Positions 25,841-34,814 of a stretch of 64,000 bases of DNA are shown piece after piece. Numbering within the stretch: the first letter of the stretch is position 1; the number at the start of each line of letters is the position of its first letter. Made by a program: the position numbers and the translations under genes. The stretch comes from Acidimicrobiaceae bacterium (GTDB lineage: Bacteria; Actinomycetota; Acidimicrobiia; Acidimicrobiales; Poriferisodalaceae): positions 1-64,000 of the forward strand of contig PBMG01000012.1 in NCBI GenBank assembly GCA_002722565.1. The letters run 5' to 3'. The notes below the pieces were generated by a model, which saw nothing but the letters and a program-made list of their open reading frames with translations, was not told the origin of the DNA and made no database searches.

Positions 25841-27001
25841 ATGCAGATCGAACGTGATACTCGTGGGGCTGAGTTGGCGCCCAATCAATACGAAGACGCC
25901 GAGGGATACATAGCTCCCTTGCCGGCCGGATCTGGGCCCAGATCCAACCCTTTGGGAGCGTTTCCTACGGGACCGGAAGTTGGAGAACGCCTACCTGACG
26001 TTGTAGCAGTTGATTCAGACGGCGTAACTCTTGACCTGCACGAGGATCGCGAAGGGAAACCTGTGGTCTTGGTCTTTACCCGATCGGCTGTTTGGTGACC
26101 GCCATGTCGCACCCAGCTGGTCGAGCTGGAAAAGGGAATGTCTGACTTCGAAGCTGCGGGGGCCAAGTTGTATGTACTGAGTTACGACGAAGTTGATGCG
26201 CTCGCCGACTATAAAAAGGCCCACAGGGCTAGTTTCACGATGCTCTCGGATTCTGATAGCGAGGTCATACGGTCGTTTGGGATTCTTAATACAACTATCG
26301 CTGAGGATGATCACCCTTGGTATGGGATTCCGTACCCCGGTGTCTATGTGACTAATTCTGAGGGAATTGTTACCCAAAAATTCTTTGAAAATAATTTCAC
26401 CGTTCGGCCGGGAGCTGAACAGTTGGTTGCCGCTGTAAAGGGAGAAGAGTTCACTCTTGCCGAAAGACCTGTAACAGGTGAACAAGTAAACGTTGAGATT
26501 GAATTCGACGGGGCTGACCTGCCGATCGGTATCACTAGGCAAATAGTGGCCCGTTTTTCGGTACCCGAAGGTATGCACCTCTATCAAGAGCCAGTGCCCG
26601 AAGGGCTAGTTGCGGCATCGATTGAGCTAGATGGAGACGTGGAAGGAATACTGCCTTACACGATGATTGCTCCTGATACACGTCCTCTGACTTTAGGTAC
26701 CGATGGACACACGCTCGAGGTCTACGAAGGAAACGTGATCTTGCGTTTGCCGATCGCCCAGAATGGTAGGGCCATCACGAAAGATGATGATGGCCGCTGG
26801 GTCACGATTAGCGGCAAGGTTCGTTGGCAGGCTTGCGACTCTGAGGCATGTTTGCTTCCTGAAGAAGAGTCGTTCAATTTTCGTGTACCAGCGGCTTTTA
26901 CTGTCATGGCGGACATGGGGCCTGGCGAGGGGCGTGTCCCTTCGATGAATGGGGCTACGCACTTTAAAAAGATGACAGATCGGCGCAAGACCGAGTCTTG
27001 A
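25841..27001 (+). CDS. Selenocysteine peroxiredoxin-like protein fused to a DsbD-alpha-like domain
   Basis: A 386-residue product if the in-frame TGA at 26096-26098 is read as selenocysteine (Sec86). Codons before and after are in the same frame. The interrupted peptide is FTRSAVW-U-PPCRTQLVELE, which matches the FxRSADWCPxCKxQL active site of AhpC/TSA-type thiol peroxidases, with Sec in place of the peroxidatic Cys and Cys89 completing UxxC. Downstream, residues 100-200 continue the thioredoxin fold (GAKLYVLSYD, FTMLSDSDSEV). Residues about 214-350 resemble the N-terminal DsbD domain, with WQACDSEACLLPEE (Cys332, Cys337). A perfect SECIS-like hairpin follows the TGA. No signal peptide is seen. 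Read as two genes, it would have lost its active site. Confidence 0.9.
26096..26129 (+). promoter_or_regulatory. Bacterial SECIS element directly after the UGA codon
   Basis: After the TGA, a 14-nt spacer leads into a perfect stem, CCAGCT (26113-26118) and AGCTGG (26124-26129), closing the loop GGTCG. Bacterial SECIS elements sit within the coding region just 3' of the UGA, and the E. coli fdhF element has a GGUC core in its apical loop about 18 nt after the UGA. Here the GGTC begins 20 nt after the TGA. SelB would bind it to deliver Sec-tRNA. selA, selB and selC are not in this window. Confidence 0.85.
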
Positions 27002-27059
27002 TCGGGACTCGAATAATCGTTCAGTAAAATAATGAACCCGATTGACATAGGCTAGGCAA

Positions 27060-27932
27060 ATGGCGAACCTCGTTTATTTCGATGCTGATGCAGATAGCGA
27101 TGATGTTCTTACAACTCTTCGTGAGGACGGTGCGTGTGTGCTTGTGGATGTAATGAGCGATGAGCTCCGGTCGCGCGTTGACAGTGAACTCCGACCGTTT
27201 ATTGCTTCAACTCCTACAGGGCGTGACGATTTCAGTGGGAGGCTCACAGCTCGGACCGGAGCGCTGGTGGCTCGTAGTGAAGCCGCTCGAGAGTTAGTGA
27301 TGCATCCGACTACGACTGATCTTGCCCGCCAGTTCCTGGAACCTTATACCGACAAAATCCAATTACATCTCACTCAAATCATCAACATTCAGCCTGGTCA
27401 GGGCGCTCAACCTCGCCACCGTGATCGACTCGCATGGGGCGGCTACGTGCCCGCTGAAATTGAGCCTCAGTTCAACACGATTTGGGCATTGACGGATTTC
27501 ACCGAAGAAAATGGAGCGACTCGGGTCGTACCGGGATCTGCTGGGTGGCCTGATGATCGTCGAGCTTTGGATGAGGAAACAAGTCAGGCGGTAATGACTG
27601 CGGGGTCTGTTTTGCTCTACTCAGGGTCAGTTATTCATGGAGGCGGTAAGAACTGTTCTGATTCTGACCGGACTGGTGTAAACATCACCTACTGCCTGGG
27701 ATGGTTGCGTACTGAAGAGAATCAGTATCTGTCATGTCCGCCAGAGATAGCTAAGAGCCTTGATCATGATTTACAAGAGATGCTTGGCTACACAATGGGA
27801 AGTTACGCCCTGGGTTACTACAGCGACCCGAGCGGTGTCAGCGAAATTAATGATTTGCGTCCACCTGAGTTCATTCTTGACCGCCGGCCGAGAGATAAAG
27901 CATCTAGTTCCGCTCTCATTGCCGACTATTAA
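27060..27932 (+). CDS. Phytanoyl-CoA dioxygenase (PhyH) family protein
   Basis: A 290-residue Fe(II)/2-oxoglutarate oxygenase. The HRDRLAWGG segment supplies the His-x-Asp metal ligands, ENGATRVVPGSAGW is the usual PhyH strand, and SGSVIHGGGKN supplies the distal His, with Arg (DRTGVNITY) for 2-oxoglutarate. The likely role is hydroxylation of a small organic or acyl substrate in the cytosol. It starts 58 bp after the selenoprotein gene on the same strand and overlaps the convergent MFS gene by 4 bp. Confidence 0.92.
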   Translation: MANLVYFDADADSDDVLTTLREDGACVLVDVMSDELRSRVDSELRPFIASTPTGRDDFSGRLTARTGALVARSEAARELVMHPTTTDLARQFLEPYTDKIQLHLTQIINIQPGQGAQPRHRDRLAWGGYVPAEIEPQFNTIWALTDFTEENGATRVVPGSAGWPDDRRALDEETSQAVMTAGSVLLYSGSVIHGGGKNCSDSDRTGVNITYCLGWLRTEENQYLSCPPEIAKSLDHDLQEMLGYTMGSYALGYYSDPSGVSEINDLRPPEFILDRRPRDKASSSALIADY

Positions 27933-29083
27933 ATCGACTTCGACTCTGAATTTCGTTCCGAGAGGGGTGGAGGGTCGAGTAGCCAACTGCTTGACAGCAG
28001 AACCAACATGGTTATCGCTCCGATAAGGAAAGCTGGACCCGGTCCGAGCCACGAGTAGAGCGGCGCTGCAGTTAAAGCGCCAACCATTGATGCGGCTGAA
28101 CCCATGGCTTCCCCGAGTCCTTGAGCGGCTGCGGCGTCATCTAACGGTGCCGCGTCGGAAACGGCAGCCTGAGATCCAGGGGATTGCACTGCCTCCATCA
28201 TTCCGTGGGGCATCGCTGCGATGAAGAGAATGGGGACGGAAGATATCCATCCGTAGGAGGCCATTAATGGGACTGTTGCGAGCGCGGAAAGCAATGATGT
28301 GGCGCGGGGGCTGAATCGATCTGATAACGAGCCTGCCCACCTAGCTATTAGCAACATCGGTAGGGCAAAACCAGTTAAGGACAAGGTTACGATCATGGTT
28401 GACGCGCCCAAATTATCCATATGAGGCGCCCAAAGAGGTTCGAAAACTCCGATCGAATACCTGAAGGAGATCACGACCAATAACGCAGCGACCATTTGGC
28501 GGCTGCGTACCAAGCGTCGCAAAACTCTTTTCTGAGTTTGATCACTATTTTGTGTAGCTGGTATTTCTAACCGGTATATCGATAAATACGTTGCAATGGT
28601 CAGTGCACCGAAGAGAAGGAACGGTGTTCGAACGTTAAAGGCGACGGTCAAAGCACCAGCAATTGGAGGCCCAAAGACAAAACCGGCGATGTAAGAACCA
28701 TAAAATGAGCCGAGTTGTCGACCTTGGTTGGAGCCTGCGTTAACGATAATAAAACGTCTGCTGGCAGGAACAATCACTCCGATTCCTGCTCCGAGTATCA
28801 ATCGAGCAAGGATGAACTGCCACAACTGATCTGCGATCCCGAACCACAACAACCCTAAAGCTGAGGCAATGACTCCTAGTCGCAATAGCAGGCCTCCGTA
28901 GCCTCTGTCGGCGTATCGGGAGAGCCAGAGCTGAGTCACCAACGCGCCCACGAATGCAGCACCAGCGATCCATCCTAAGTTTCGCTCAGCTATTCCATAG
29001 GCATTGTGTATTTCGGCGAGAAGCGCAAAAACTGATGAAACACCAGCCATAGTGATCGCGGCAACTAGATAAAGACTTCGCAT
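27929..29083 (-). CDS. Major facilitator superfamily transporter
   Basis: A 384-residue integral membrane protein with about twelve hydrophobic spans. It has the MFS loop motif LSRYADRGYGG between spans 2 and 3 and a matching LSDRFSPRATS between spans 8 and 9. It lies 11 bp after the NTF2-like gene, so it is the last gene of a Rieske oxygenase - NTF2-like - MFS transcript. This suggests it imports the oxygenase substrate or exports a product. The substrate is unknown. Confidence 0.9.
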   Translation of the reverse strand: MRSLYLVAAITMAGVSSVFALLAEIHNAYGIAERNLGWIAGAAFVGALVTQLWLSRYADRGYGGLLLRLGVIASALGLLWFGIADQLWQFILARLILGAGIGVIVPASRRFIIVNAGSNQGRQLGSFYGSYIAGFVFGPPIAGALTVAFNVRTPFLLFGALTIATYLSIYRLEIPATQNSDQTQKRVLRRLVRSRQMVAALLVVISFRYSIGVFEPLWAPHMDNLGASTMIVTLSLTGFALPMLLIARWAGSLSDRFSPRATSLLSALATVPLMASYGWISSVPILFIAAMPHGMMEAVQSPGSQAAVSDAAPLDDAAAAQGLGEAMGSAASMVGALTAAPLYSWLGPGPAFLIGAITMLVLLSSSWLLDPPPLSERNSESKSI

Positions 29084-29094
29084 GTTCTAGATGC

Positions 29095-29526
29095 CTAGGT
29101 GTTGTAGCCAGGTGGAGGGCCAAAGGCGCCGCTGAGATCCGGTGGCCCTTGATAAAGCCAAGTCAATGTTCTGCTGGAGAATTTCCAACCTTCAGACCCC
29201 TTCTGATAGGTGTCATCGTAATGGCCTAGATAGAACAAGGATTTCCCGGATTTAGCTTTAGCGAACTCACATATATACCAGCGTCCCTCGCCGCTGTCCC
29301 CACTTGTAGTTGCCGTGCCGTTGAAGGTCATCTGATTCACTGCTTCGAACAGTTCCATCGAGGTCTGCATGGCTTGTCTTAGCGCGTCGTGTCCCTGAAC
29401 TGGCCCACGACCAATGTCCCATACGGCGTCGCTGGTCCAAAGTTCAAGCCAACTCTTCTGATCGTTCTTGCAGACGTGATCACAATAAGAGTGGACAAGG
29501 TGTCTTATCGACTCGATCTCATTCAT
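29095..29526 (-). CDS. NTF2-like (SnoaL/ring-hydroxylating dioxygenase beta-type) protein
   Basis: A 143-residue cone-shaped NTF2-fold protein. It has the N-terminal helix SIRHLVHSYCDHVCKNDQKS, ELWTSDAVWDIG, the GHDALRQAMQT helix and a long YLGHYDDTY strand. The family includes beta subunits of Rieske dioxygenases and SnoaL-like cyclases or dehydratases. It sits 10 bp downstream of the Rieske alpha-subunit gene, so a beta-subunit or auxiliary role is the best guess. Confidence 0.87.
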   Translation of the reverse strand: MNEIESIRHLVHSYCDHVCKNDQKSWLELWTSDAVWDIGRGPVQGHDALRQAMQTSMELFEAVNQMTFNGTATTSGDSGEGRWYICEFAKAKSGKSLFYLGHYDDTYQKGSEGWKFSSRTLTWLYQGPPDLSGAFGPPPGYNT

Positions 29527-29536
29527 TGAGGTGAGG

Positions 29537-30919
29537 TTACTTTGGGCCAGCTAGGTAGTGTTCGAGAGTTTCGTGAAAATGCCGTATGCGGCTCTCTTGG
29601 TAAGCCGCCAAGGTGACGGCCCCTCTTTTGCTGGCCTGTAGGCCTCGTTGAATGCGAATCAGATTGTCGGTGTCCTGGTCGACAACCATCCCTGCGCCTC
29701 CGAGCGCTGCAGCATCGGTCCAACTGTCGTTGAGTCCCAGTTTCGTTATAGCGCCGGGTGGTGGGGGTGGTCCTTCGTCGGGATTGGCGAACAGCAACAT
29801 GATTTCCATGATTGAGCTATGTGGGTCGTTGCCGTTAGGCCGAAAGCGGTAGCAGATCGGCACGCCTTGACCTCCCCAAGGCACCAGATTTGGAAAGAGA
29901 AAGTACTCGATGGCGTCAAGCGCTTCAGATGTTGAAAGGTGTGACATGTCCGCGCGAGCCGAGATACCAAGTTTCTCTCTGGCCCGGTTGGCGAGAAGGT
30001 CCCGCACGCGATCACCTTCCTGGGGAATGATCGGATCACCTCCATGGAAAGGAACATCTCTCTGCATTTTTCGGATCGTTTCCTCTGGCGGAACTTCTCG
30101 GAGGTTAGGGCTGGGCATTCCTTCGAGCGTGATCATCCTGTTCACGTGCCGGGAGCCCGGGAAGATGTCGTACTGGGTGTTCGCATCGGCTACGTAGGCG
30201 GCTGTTTGAGGGTGGGTTACACCAATGTGGTAGCTCTCGATGAAGGCTTCCAGTGCCAACTTCCAGTTACAGGGCATTATCTTTTCTACATGAGCTGCCT
30301 TCCAGCGGTCATCCAAAGGAAAATCTCGAAATTCGTCGTCTAGGACCTCTATGTAGGTTTCAAATGGCTCACATTCTTCGTCGAAATTTACAAAAACAAA
30401 TCCGCCCCAGAAAGCGATCTTTGTTTTTGGTAAACAGAACTCGTCAGGTTTGATGTCTGGGAAGTCCCAGCTATTGGGTATGTCGACTAACACACCTTCA
30501 AGGTCCCAAGTGAATCCGTGAAAGGGACACCTGAAGCGTTGAATATTGCCGCCCGTGGTTCGTAGCTGCGTTCCACGATGCAGACACGAATTGATGTAGG
30601 CACAGATTTCGGTTGGGCCTTCGCCCGTTCGCACGACTATGACTGATTCGGTAGCAACTTCGTAGACAATGTGATCTCCGACATTGGCTAACTCTTCGAG
30701 CCGGCACGCCATTTGCCAGACCTTTCGCCAGACGTGCTCGACCTCCAAGTCATGCCACTCTTGGCTGAGGTACCGATCTGCAGATATCTCTCGGTTGTCG
30801 CTAAATTCTGGTGGGTATTCTCGAAGTAGAACTTCAGGTGGCCCAATGGCATCCGTGCTGAGAACGTCCTGAACAGTAGGTCCAGGCGCACGCCCCTTAT
30901 GAGTCCCCTTCATGGTCAT
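29537..30919 (-). CDS. Rieske-type ring-hydroxylating dioxygenase alpha subunit
   Basis: A 460-residue oxygenase. The Rieske [2Fe-2S] ligands are in NSCLHRG (Cys-x-His) and FRCPFHGF (Cys-x2-His), at about residues 107-130. The catalytic non-heme iron site contains ESYHIGVTHPQ with two histidines; the third, acidic ligand lies further down. It needs a reductase that is not encoded next to it. Together with the NTF2-like gene and MFS gene it forms a three-gene unit for uptake and oxidation of an unknown, probably aromatic or terpenoid, substrate. Confidence 0.93.
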   Translation of the reverse strand: MTMKGTHKGRAPGPTVQDVLSTDAIGPPEVLLREYPPEFSDNREISADRYLSQEWHDLEVEHVWRKVWQMACRLEELANVGDHIVYEVATESVIVVRTGEGPTEICAYINSCLHRGTQLRTTGGNIQRFRCPFHGFTWDLEGVLVDIPNSWDFPDIKPDEFCLPKTKIAFWGGFVFVNFDEECEPFETYIEVLDDEFRDFPLDDRWKAAHVEKIMPCNWKLALEAFIESYHIGVTHPQTAAYVADANTQYDIFPGSRHVNRMITLEGMPSPNLREVPPEETIRKMQRDVPFHGGDPIIPQEGDRVRDLLANRAREKLGISARADMSHLSTSEALDAIEYFLFPNLVPWGGQGVPICYRFRPNGNDPHSSIMEIMLLFANPDEGPPPPPGAITKLGLNDSWTDAAALGGAGMVVDQDTDNLIRIQRGLQASKRGAVTLAAYQESRIRHFHETLEHYLAGPK

Positions 30920-30957
30920 AAGTTAGCTTTAGACAGTAAACGGTGAGGCCAAAATCG

Positions 30958-31467
30958 TTAACGTCTCATATTGAGGGATGCAGCGTGTTCGTCTGAGTCT
31001 TCTGCTAGGGGACCTCCGTAGATTTCCATTTCGAACCAATCGACGAATAAAGGATCTCTGGCTGGCTTCCATAGGGACCAAGCTGCCTTCGCGCCAGGGC
31101 TTTGCATCAGTCCTAACTTGAGAAGGTTCACGCGCATGTCGAGTTGGTCCTGAGTGGCTAAACCGTTCTGTTGCTGTTCGTAGGTGTCGAATAGATCGAC
31201 CAGCATGGTGTTGGTCCATAGTGTGACTCGCCACTGGTCTTCGCTTGTCAGTTCCTTTGACGAAAAATCTTTCGCTAGAAAGGAAACGAACTCTTCATTT
31301 TGGGTGGATGAAAGGTAACGCTCGTAAAGTCGGTTAGTCAGAGTGTGGCTGAATTGCGCTTTGGTGAGCTTTACGTTTAGTTGAGCTTCTCTAGCCAAAT
31401 AAATTAGTGAGAGGGGCAAAAGAGCACCCTCGATTATTTGGGCGATGATGCCTAAGTCATCTAACAC
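30958..31467 (-). CDS. Hypothetical membrane-anchored protein
   Basis: 169 residues with one N-terminal hydrophobic helix (about 6-24, IIAQIIEGALLPLSLIYLA), followed by a helical, mostly polar domain rich in Leu, Thr, Glu and Trp. Proteins of this shape (one anchor, then an all-helical cytosolic part with WxxTLW-like motifs) recur in marine bacteria, but I know no function. It has no close operon partner: 38 bp separate it from the Rieske gene on the same strand, so co-transcription is possible. Confidence 0.75.
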   Translation of the reverse strand: MLDDLGIIAQIIEGALLPLSLIYLAREAQLNVKLTKAQFSHTLTNRLYERYLSSTQNEEFVSFLAKDFSSKELTSEDQWRVTLWTNTMLVDLFDTYEQQQNGLATQDQLDMRVNLLKLGLMQSPGAKAAWSLWKPARDPLFVDWFEMEIYGGPLAEDSDEHAASLNMRR

Positions 31468-31682
31468 GGTTATCTCCTTTTCTTGGACTCCAATGTCCTA
31501 GTGAGTGGTTAGTCATAGTCGAGTAAGTAACTGTTGCTTAACTTTGGGTTGAATTGTCGGGGTTAGGCCCTGTTTTCCAAGCAGCGGGTTACGATCATTT
31601 TGATCCGATAGCGGAGACACAATCCAATATTGGTTCTGAAGCTTTTGTCTTATTGAGCACTCCCTAGTGGCTGTGATCTACG

Positions 31683-32636
31683 GTGCACGACATGACTTCA
31701 CATCCTTATTACGACCCCGAGGTGCGAGCGTATTTAGAGTCTCAACCATCTTTGGGAACGGTTAATTCTGACACCCTCGAAAGCGCAAGAAACTCTCGAC
31801 TTCTTCGGAACGAAGGAGTCCTGCTTTCAGATGAGGTTGAGCGTGTCGATCACTACATCCCCGGGCTCGATGGTCATGAAGTAAGAGTTCGCGTCCATAG
31901 CGTGAAGCGCTCTGGAGAGCTGAAACCAGCGTTGTATTGGACTCATGGCGGTGGGTATGTCCTAGGTGCTCCTGAACAGGACGATGATCGATTCGATCGG
32001 TGGTGTCAGCGCTTTGGTTTGGTGGGGGCAGCTGTGCAGTATCGCTTAGCGCCTGAACATCCGTACCCGAGCGGCCTAGAAGATTCCTATGCCGGCTTGA
32101 AGTGGTTGAAGGAGCATGGAGAGTCAGTGGGCGTTGACGTGAACCGAATCGGTATCGGCGGTCCGAGTGCTGGTGGTGGTATGGCTGCAGCATTAGCTCT
32201 GCTGGTTCGAGATCGGGGAGAATTCGAGATCGACTATCAGCTCCTCATATACCCGATGATTGATGACACTCGAACGACTACAACGGCCGGATGGAACGTA
32301 CCTATATGGGACCCGGAATCGAATTATTTTGGATGGAGTTCGTATCTCGGTGATCTATTCGGGACCGAAGATGTTCCTAGCCACGCGGCCCCCTCTAGGG
32401 AATCGGACCTTAGTAACTTGCCGACCACGTTCATCATGACGGGGAGCCTAGACGGATTTGCAGACGAAGATATTGAGTACGCAAAGAGACTCAATCATGC
32501 GGGGGTACCTGTGGAGCTTCATGTTTATCCTGGCGCACCGCACGGTTTTGACGGTTTTGCTGCGCAAACCGCAGTAGCGAAACAGGCCAGATCTGATATC
32601 AACAATTTCCTAGCGCGAATGCTTGAGTCTGATTAG
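31683..32636 (+). CDS. Alpha/beta hydrolase of the hormone-sensitive lipase type
   Basis: A 317-residue esterase of family IV. The oxyanion motif HGGGYVLG is near residue 87, the nucleophile elbow GPSAGGG (G-x-S-x-G) near 160, the Asp lies in the FIMTGSLDGFADED segment and the His in APHGFDG. The start is GTG 31683 or the ATG three codons later. It cleaves short acyl esters; the true substrate is unknown. It converges with the following oxidoreductase gene with 3 bp between stops. The 215 bp before it hold no gene. Confidence 0.93.
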   Translation: MHDMTSHPYYDPEVRAYLESQPSLGTVNSDTLESARNSRLLRNEGVLLSDEVERVDHYIPGLDGHEVRVRVHSVKRSGELKPALYWTHGGGYVLGAPEQDDDRFDRWCQRFGLVGAAVQYRLAPEHPYPSGLEDSYAGLKWLKEHGESVGVDVNRIGIGGPSAGGGMAAALALLVRDRGEFEIDYQLLIYPMIDDTRTTTTAGWNVPIWDPESNYFGWSSYLGDLFGTEDVPSHAAPSRESDLSNLPTTFIMTGSLDGFADEDIEYAKRLNHAGVPVELHVYPGAPHGFDGFAAQTAVAKQARSDINNFLARMLESD

Positions 32637-32639
32637 AGG

Positions 32640-33851
32640 TCAAGACTTTACGTAGAAAGATTCTCTTGCTTGAGATGGAGGAACAATAGGAATTTCCTCA
32701 TCGCTGAGTGGTGCCATCCATTGTTTTCTTTCAAGGGCGGCTTCAATAAAAGGTGCAAGTTCGGTGTTTTTATCCTCGACTCGCTGATCCCTATGAGGAG
32801 CGAAATGAGGAAGGACTTCTTCGCCAAACAGTTCGAGACTTTCGCAGATGTCTTCGTGTCGATTCTTGCCGCCTTGCTGCAGAAATATGACTTGATCGAC
32901 GCCCGCGGACTCGAATTCTTTTACCAGGGCTGTGTAATCCTCGGGAGTTCCGATACCTGGAGCCCCGATAGTCGGTAAATCAGGTCCCCTGAGTTCTTCG
33001 TATTCCCCCCATAGATTGCTGCGTCCGGGCCGTGTTTCGTTGGCTACGAGTGCGTTGACCGCATACCTGAAGAATTGAAACCCGTCGATCCCACGGCGCA
33101 TCGCCTCCTCGGCGTCTTTGTGGAGACTGAATCCAGCCACCATCGCTAAGTTCGCGTTTACGGTGTGTCCTAAGGGAACGCATTCTTCGCTTTTGATGAT
33201 GTCGTAGTAGGTGTTTGCCCAATCCTTTGCTTCGTCAGGGTCTACGAAACTAAATGCGAGTGCCCCTAATCCATTCCGAGCGGCCACCTCAATGGTTGAG
33301 CGATTCGTGCAGGCAATCCACATTGGGGGGTGAGGCTTCTGCATAGGTTTCGGGACAACGTTGCGGCATGGCATTGAGAAGCCTTCACCCTCGAAACCTG
33401 GGTAGGGTTCCATAACCATCATGTTTGCGACTTGTTCGGCGGCTTCGAGTGATAGTTCTCTCTTGCGCCGGGCATTAATTTCGTAACCGCGAAGCTCTAA
33501 ACGAGTGGCGCCTTCTCCGATACCGAATTCGACGCGTCCTCTCGATATGAGATCCAACATAGCGACAGTTTCCGCAGTACGAGACGGATGGTTGTAGTTC
33601 GGAATTACCTGGCGGATGCCTAAACCAATTCTTATCCGTTCGGTCTTTGCCGCTAGGGAGGCTAGGAACACGTCTGATGCTGAGCAATGGGAATACTCCT
33701 CAAGAAAATGATGCTCGACCGCCCACGCGTGATCGATGCCGATCTTGTCGGCTAAAACGATTTGTTCCGTCGCTTCTTCGATGAGACGTAACTCTGCTTC
33801 TTCGTCCCATGGTTTTGGCAATTGCAACTCGTAGAGCATTCCGAACTTCAT
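32640..33851 (-). CDS. Luciferase-like (LLM class) flavin-dependent monooxygenase
   Basis: A 403-residue member, longer than the other two in the window. It has KIGIDHAWAVEHHFLEEYSH, RIRIGLGIRQVIPNYNHPSRTAE and GRVEFGIGEGATRLELRGYE, typical of the FMN alkanal-monooxygenase-like branch. The extra length is mostly a C-terminal tail after the HEDICESLELFGEEVLPHF helix. The substrate is unknown. It faces away from the thioesterase gene. Confidence 0.9.
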   Translation of the reverse strand: MKFGMLYELQLPKPWDEEAELRLIEEATEQIVLADKIGIDHAWAVEHHFLEEYSHCSASDVFLASLAAKTERIRIGLGIRQVIPNYNHPSRTAETVAMLDLISRGRVEFGIGEGATRLELRGYEINARRKRELSLEAAEQVANMMVMEPYPGFEGEGFSMPCRNVVPKPMQKPHPPMWIACTNRSTIEVAARNGLGALAFSFVDPDEAKDWANTYYDIIKSEECVPLGHTVNANLAMVAGFSLHKDAEEAMRRGIDGFQFFRYAVNALVANETRPGRSNLWGEYEELRGPDLPTIGAPGIGTPEDYTALVKEFESAGVDQVIFLQQGGKNRHEDICESLELFGEEVLPHFAPHRDQRVEDKNTELAPFIEAALERKQWMAPLSDEEIPIVPPSQARESFYVKS

Positions 33852-33935
33852 ATTTACTCCTCTGCTGAAGCCAACCTGACGCTACAAGGCTGATCCTAAG
33901 ACATTCAGGTCTTTGATGAGACCCCAAGAGTGCTT

Positions 33936-34727
33936 TCAGGATCTAGAAAGTAAAAGGCTCGTTGATAATCCCTTAGCGACTAAGGATTGTTCCTGCCAGA
34001 CTTCTGTTTCAACGGTCGCTAAACCACCTGAGATTTCGCGACATATAGCGATGGCAACTAAATCTTGGCGTGTGGCTGGTCCCGAGAATCGAAGCGACAG
34101 GTCCGGGTTGGGGTGGGGGACCCACGTACCCCTAGGAAGAACAGCATCAACGGGTGGACCGACTGAAAGGTCAGCGGCTAGACAAGCACCCTCGCTACCG
34201 TCAGTGGTTGTTTCCCATGGGACTGTGACCAATGTCGCGATAGAAGCACCGACGCGAGATGCCCTCGGACGGGCGGTGTCTATGATCGGAACCTCAACTC
34301 CTTCTGGTTTTCGCCAAGGTTTAGAATTTTCGGACAAGTCAGAGGGTGGAGGTCCTAAGAGACCGCTATCTCGGTTAGCTGCTTGGATATCGGTTCTTAG
34401 GGATTCGGGAGCAGCGAAGACTACGCGTGCTTCGGTGGTTGGGGTACCTGAATCGTCGCTGAATTCAACTCGAAGAATTGTGATGCTTCGTCCAGATGAA
34501 AGAGTTGTGACTTGGGCTGTTGCTTGTGTAGTTGATAAACCGCGAAGGAAATGTATATCGAGGCCAGCTGCGATCCGGTTCGGCTCGACCGTGCGTCCTA
34601 AAGCAATGGCTGCGGCTGCTAAGGCGCCCCCGGTGACGCCTCCAAAAGCTCCGTGAATTTCGGCGGGCATATGTAGGTGCCACGCTTGATTCTTCGAAGA
34701 GGCGTCAAAGTACTCCAAAGGTGTCAT
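33936..34727 (-). CDS. Acyl-CoA thioesterase-like double hot-dog protein
   Basis: A 263-residue protein with two hot-dog halves of the TesB/thioesterase-like type. The first half has AEIHGAFGGVTGGALAAAAIALG and AGLDIHFLRGLSTTQATAQV. The second half ends in SLRFSGPATRQDLVAIAICREISGGLATVETEVWQEQ, where the usual late aspartate/glutamine region lies. It probably hydrolyses acyl-CoA. It is on the minus strand and divergent from the DUF1330-like gene. Confidence 0.8.
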   Translation of the reverse strand: MTPLEYFDASSKNQAWHLHMPAEIHGAFGGVTGGALAAAAIALGRTVEPNRIAAGLDIHFLRGLSTTQATAQVTTLSSGRSITILRVEFSDDSGTPTTEARVVFAAPESLRTDIQAANRDSGLLGPPPSDLSENSKPWRKPEGVEVPIIDTARPRASRVGASIATLVTVPWETTTDGSEGACLAADLSVGPPVDAVLPRGTWVPHPNPDLSLRFSGPATRQDLVAIAICREISGGLATVETEVWQEQSLVAKGLSTSLLLSRS

Positions 34728-34814
34728 AAAGATAGCCCTTCACCCTAATCGGATATATCTAGAGGGTAGGCCTCGTTGCTCTTCGGTCCGAACTGTTCGG
34801 GCTAGCTTGATTAC

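Noticed and set aside
26138-27001. Independent gene starting at ATG 26138
   Set aside because: It is in the same frame as the upstream gene, has no good ribosome-binding site, starts in the middle of a thioredoxin-fold domain and would lose the active site. The Sec reading explains both parts.
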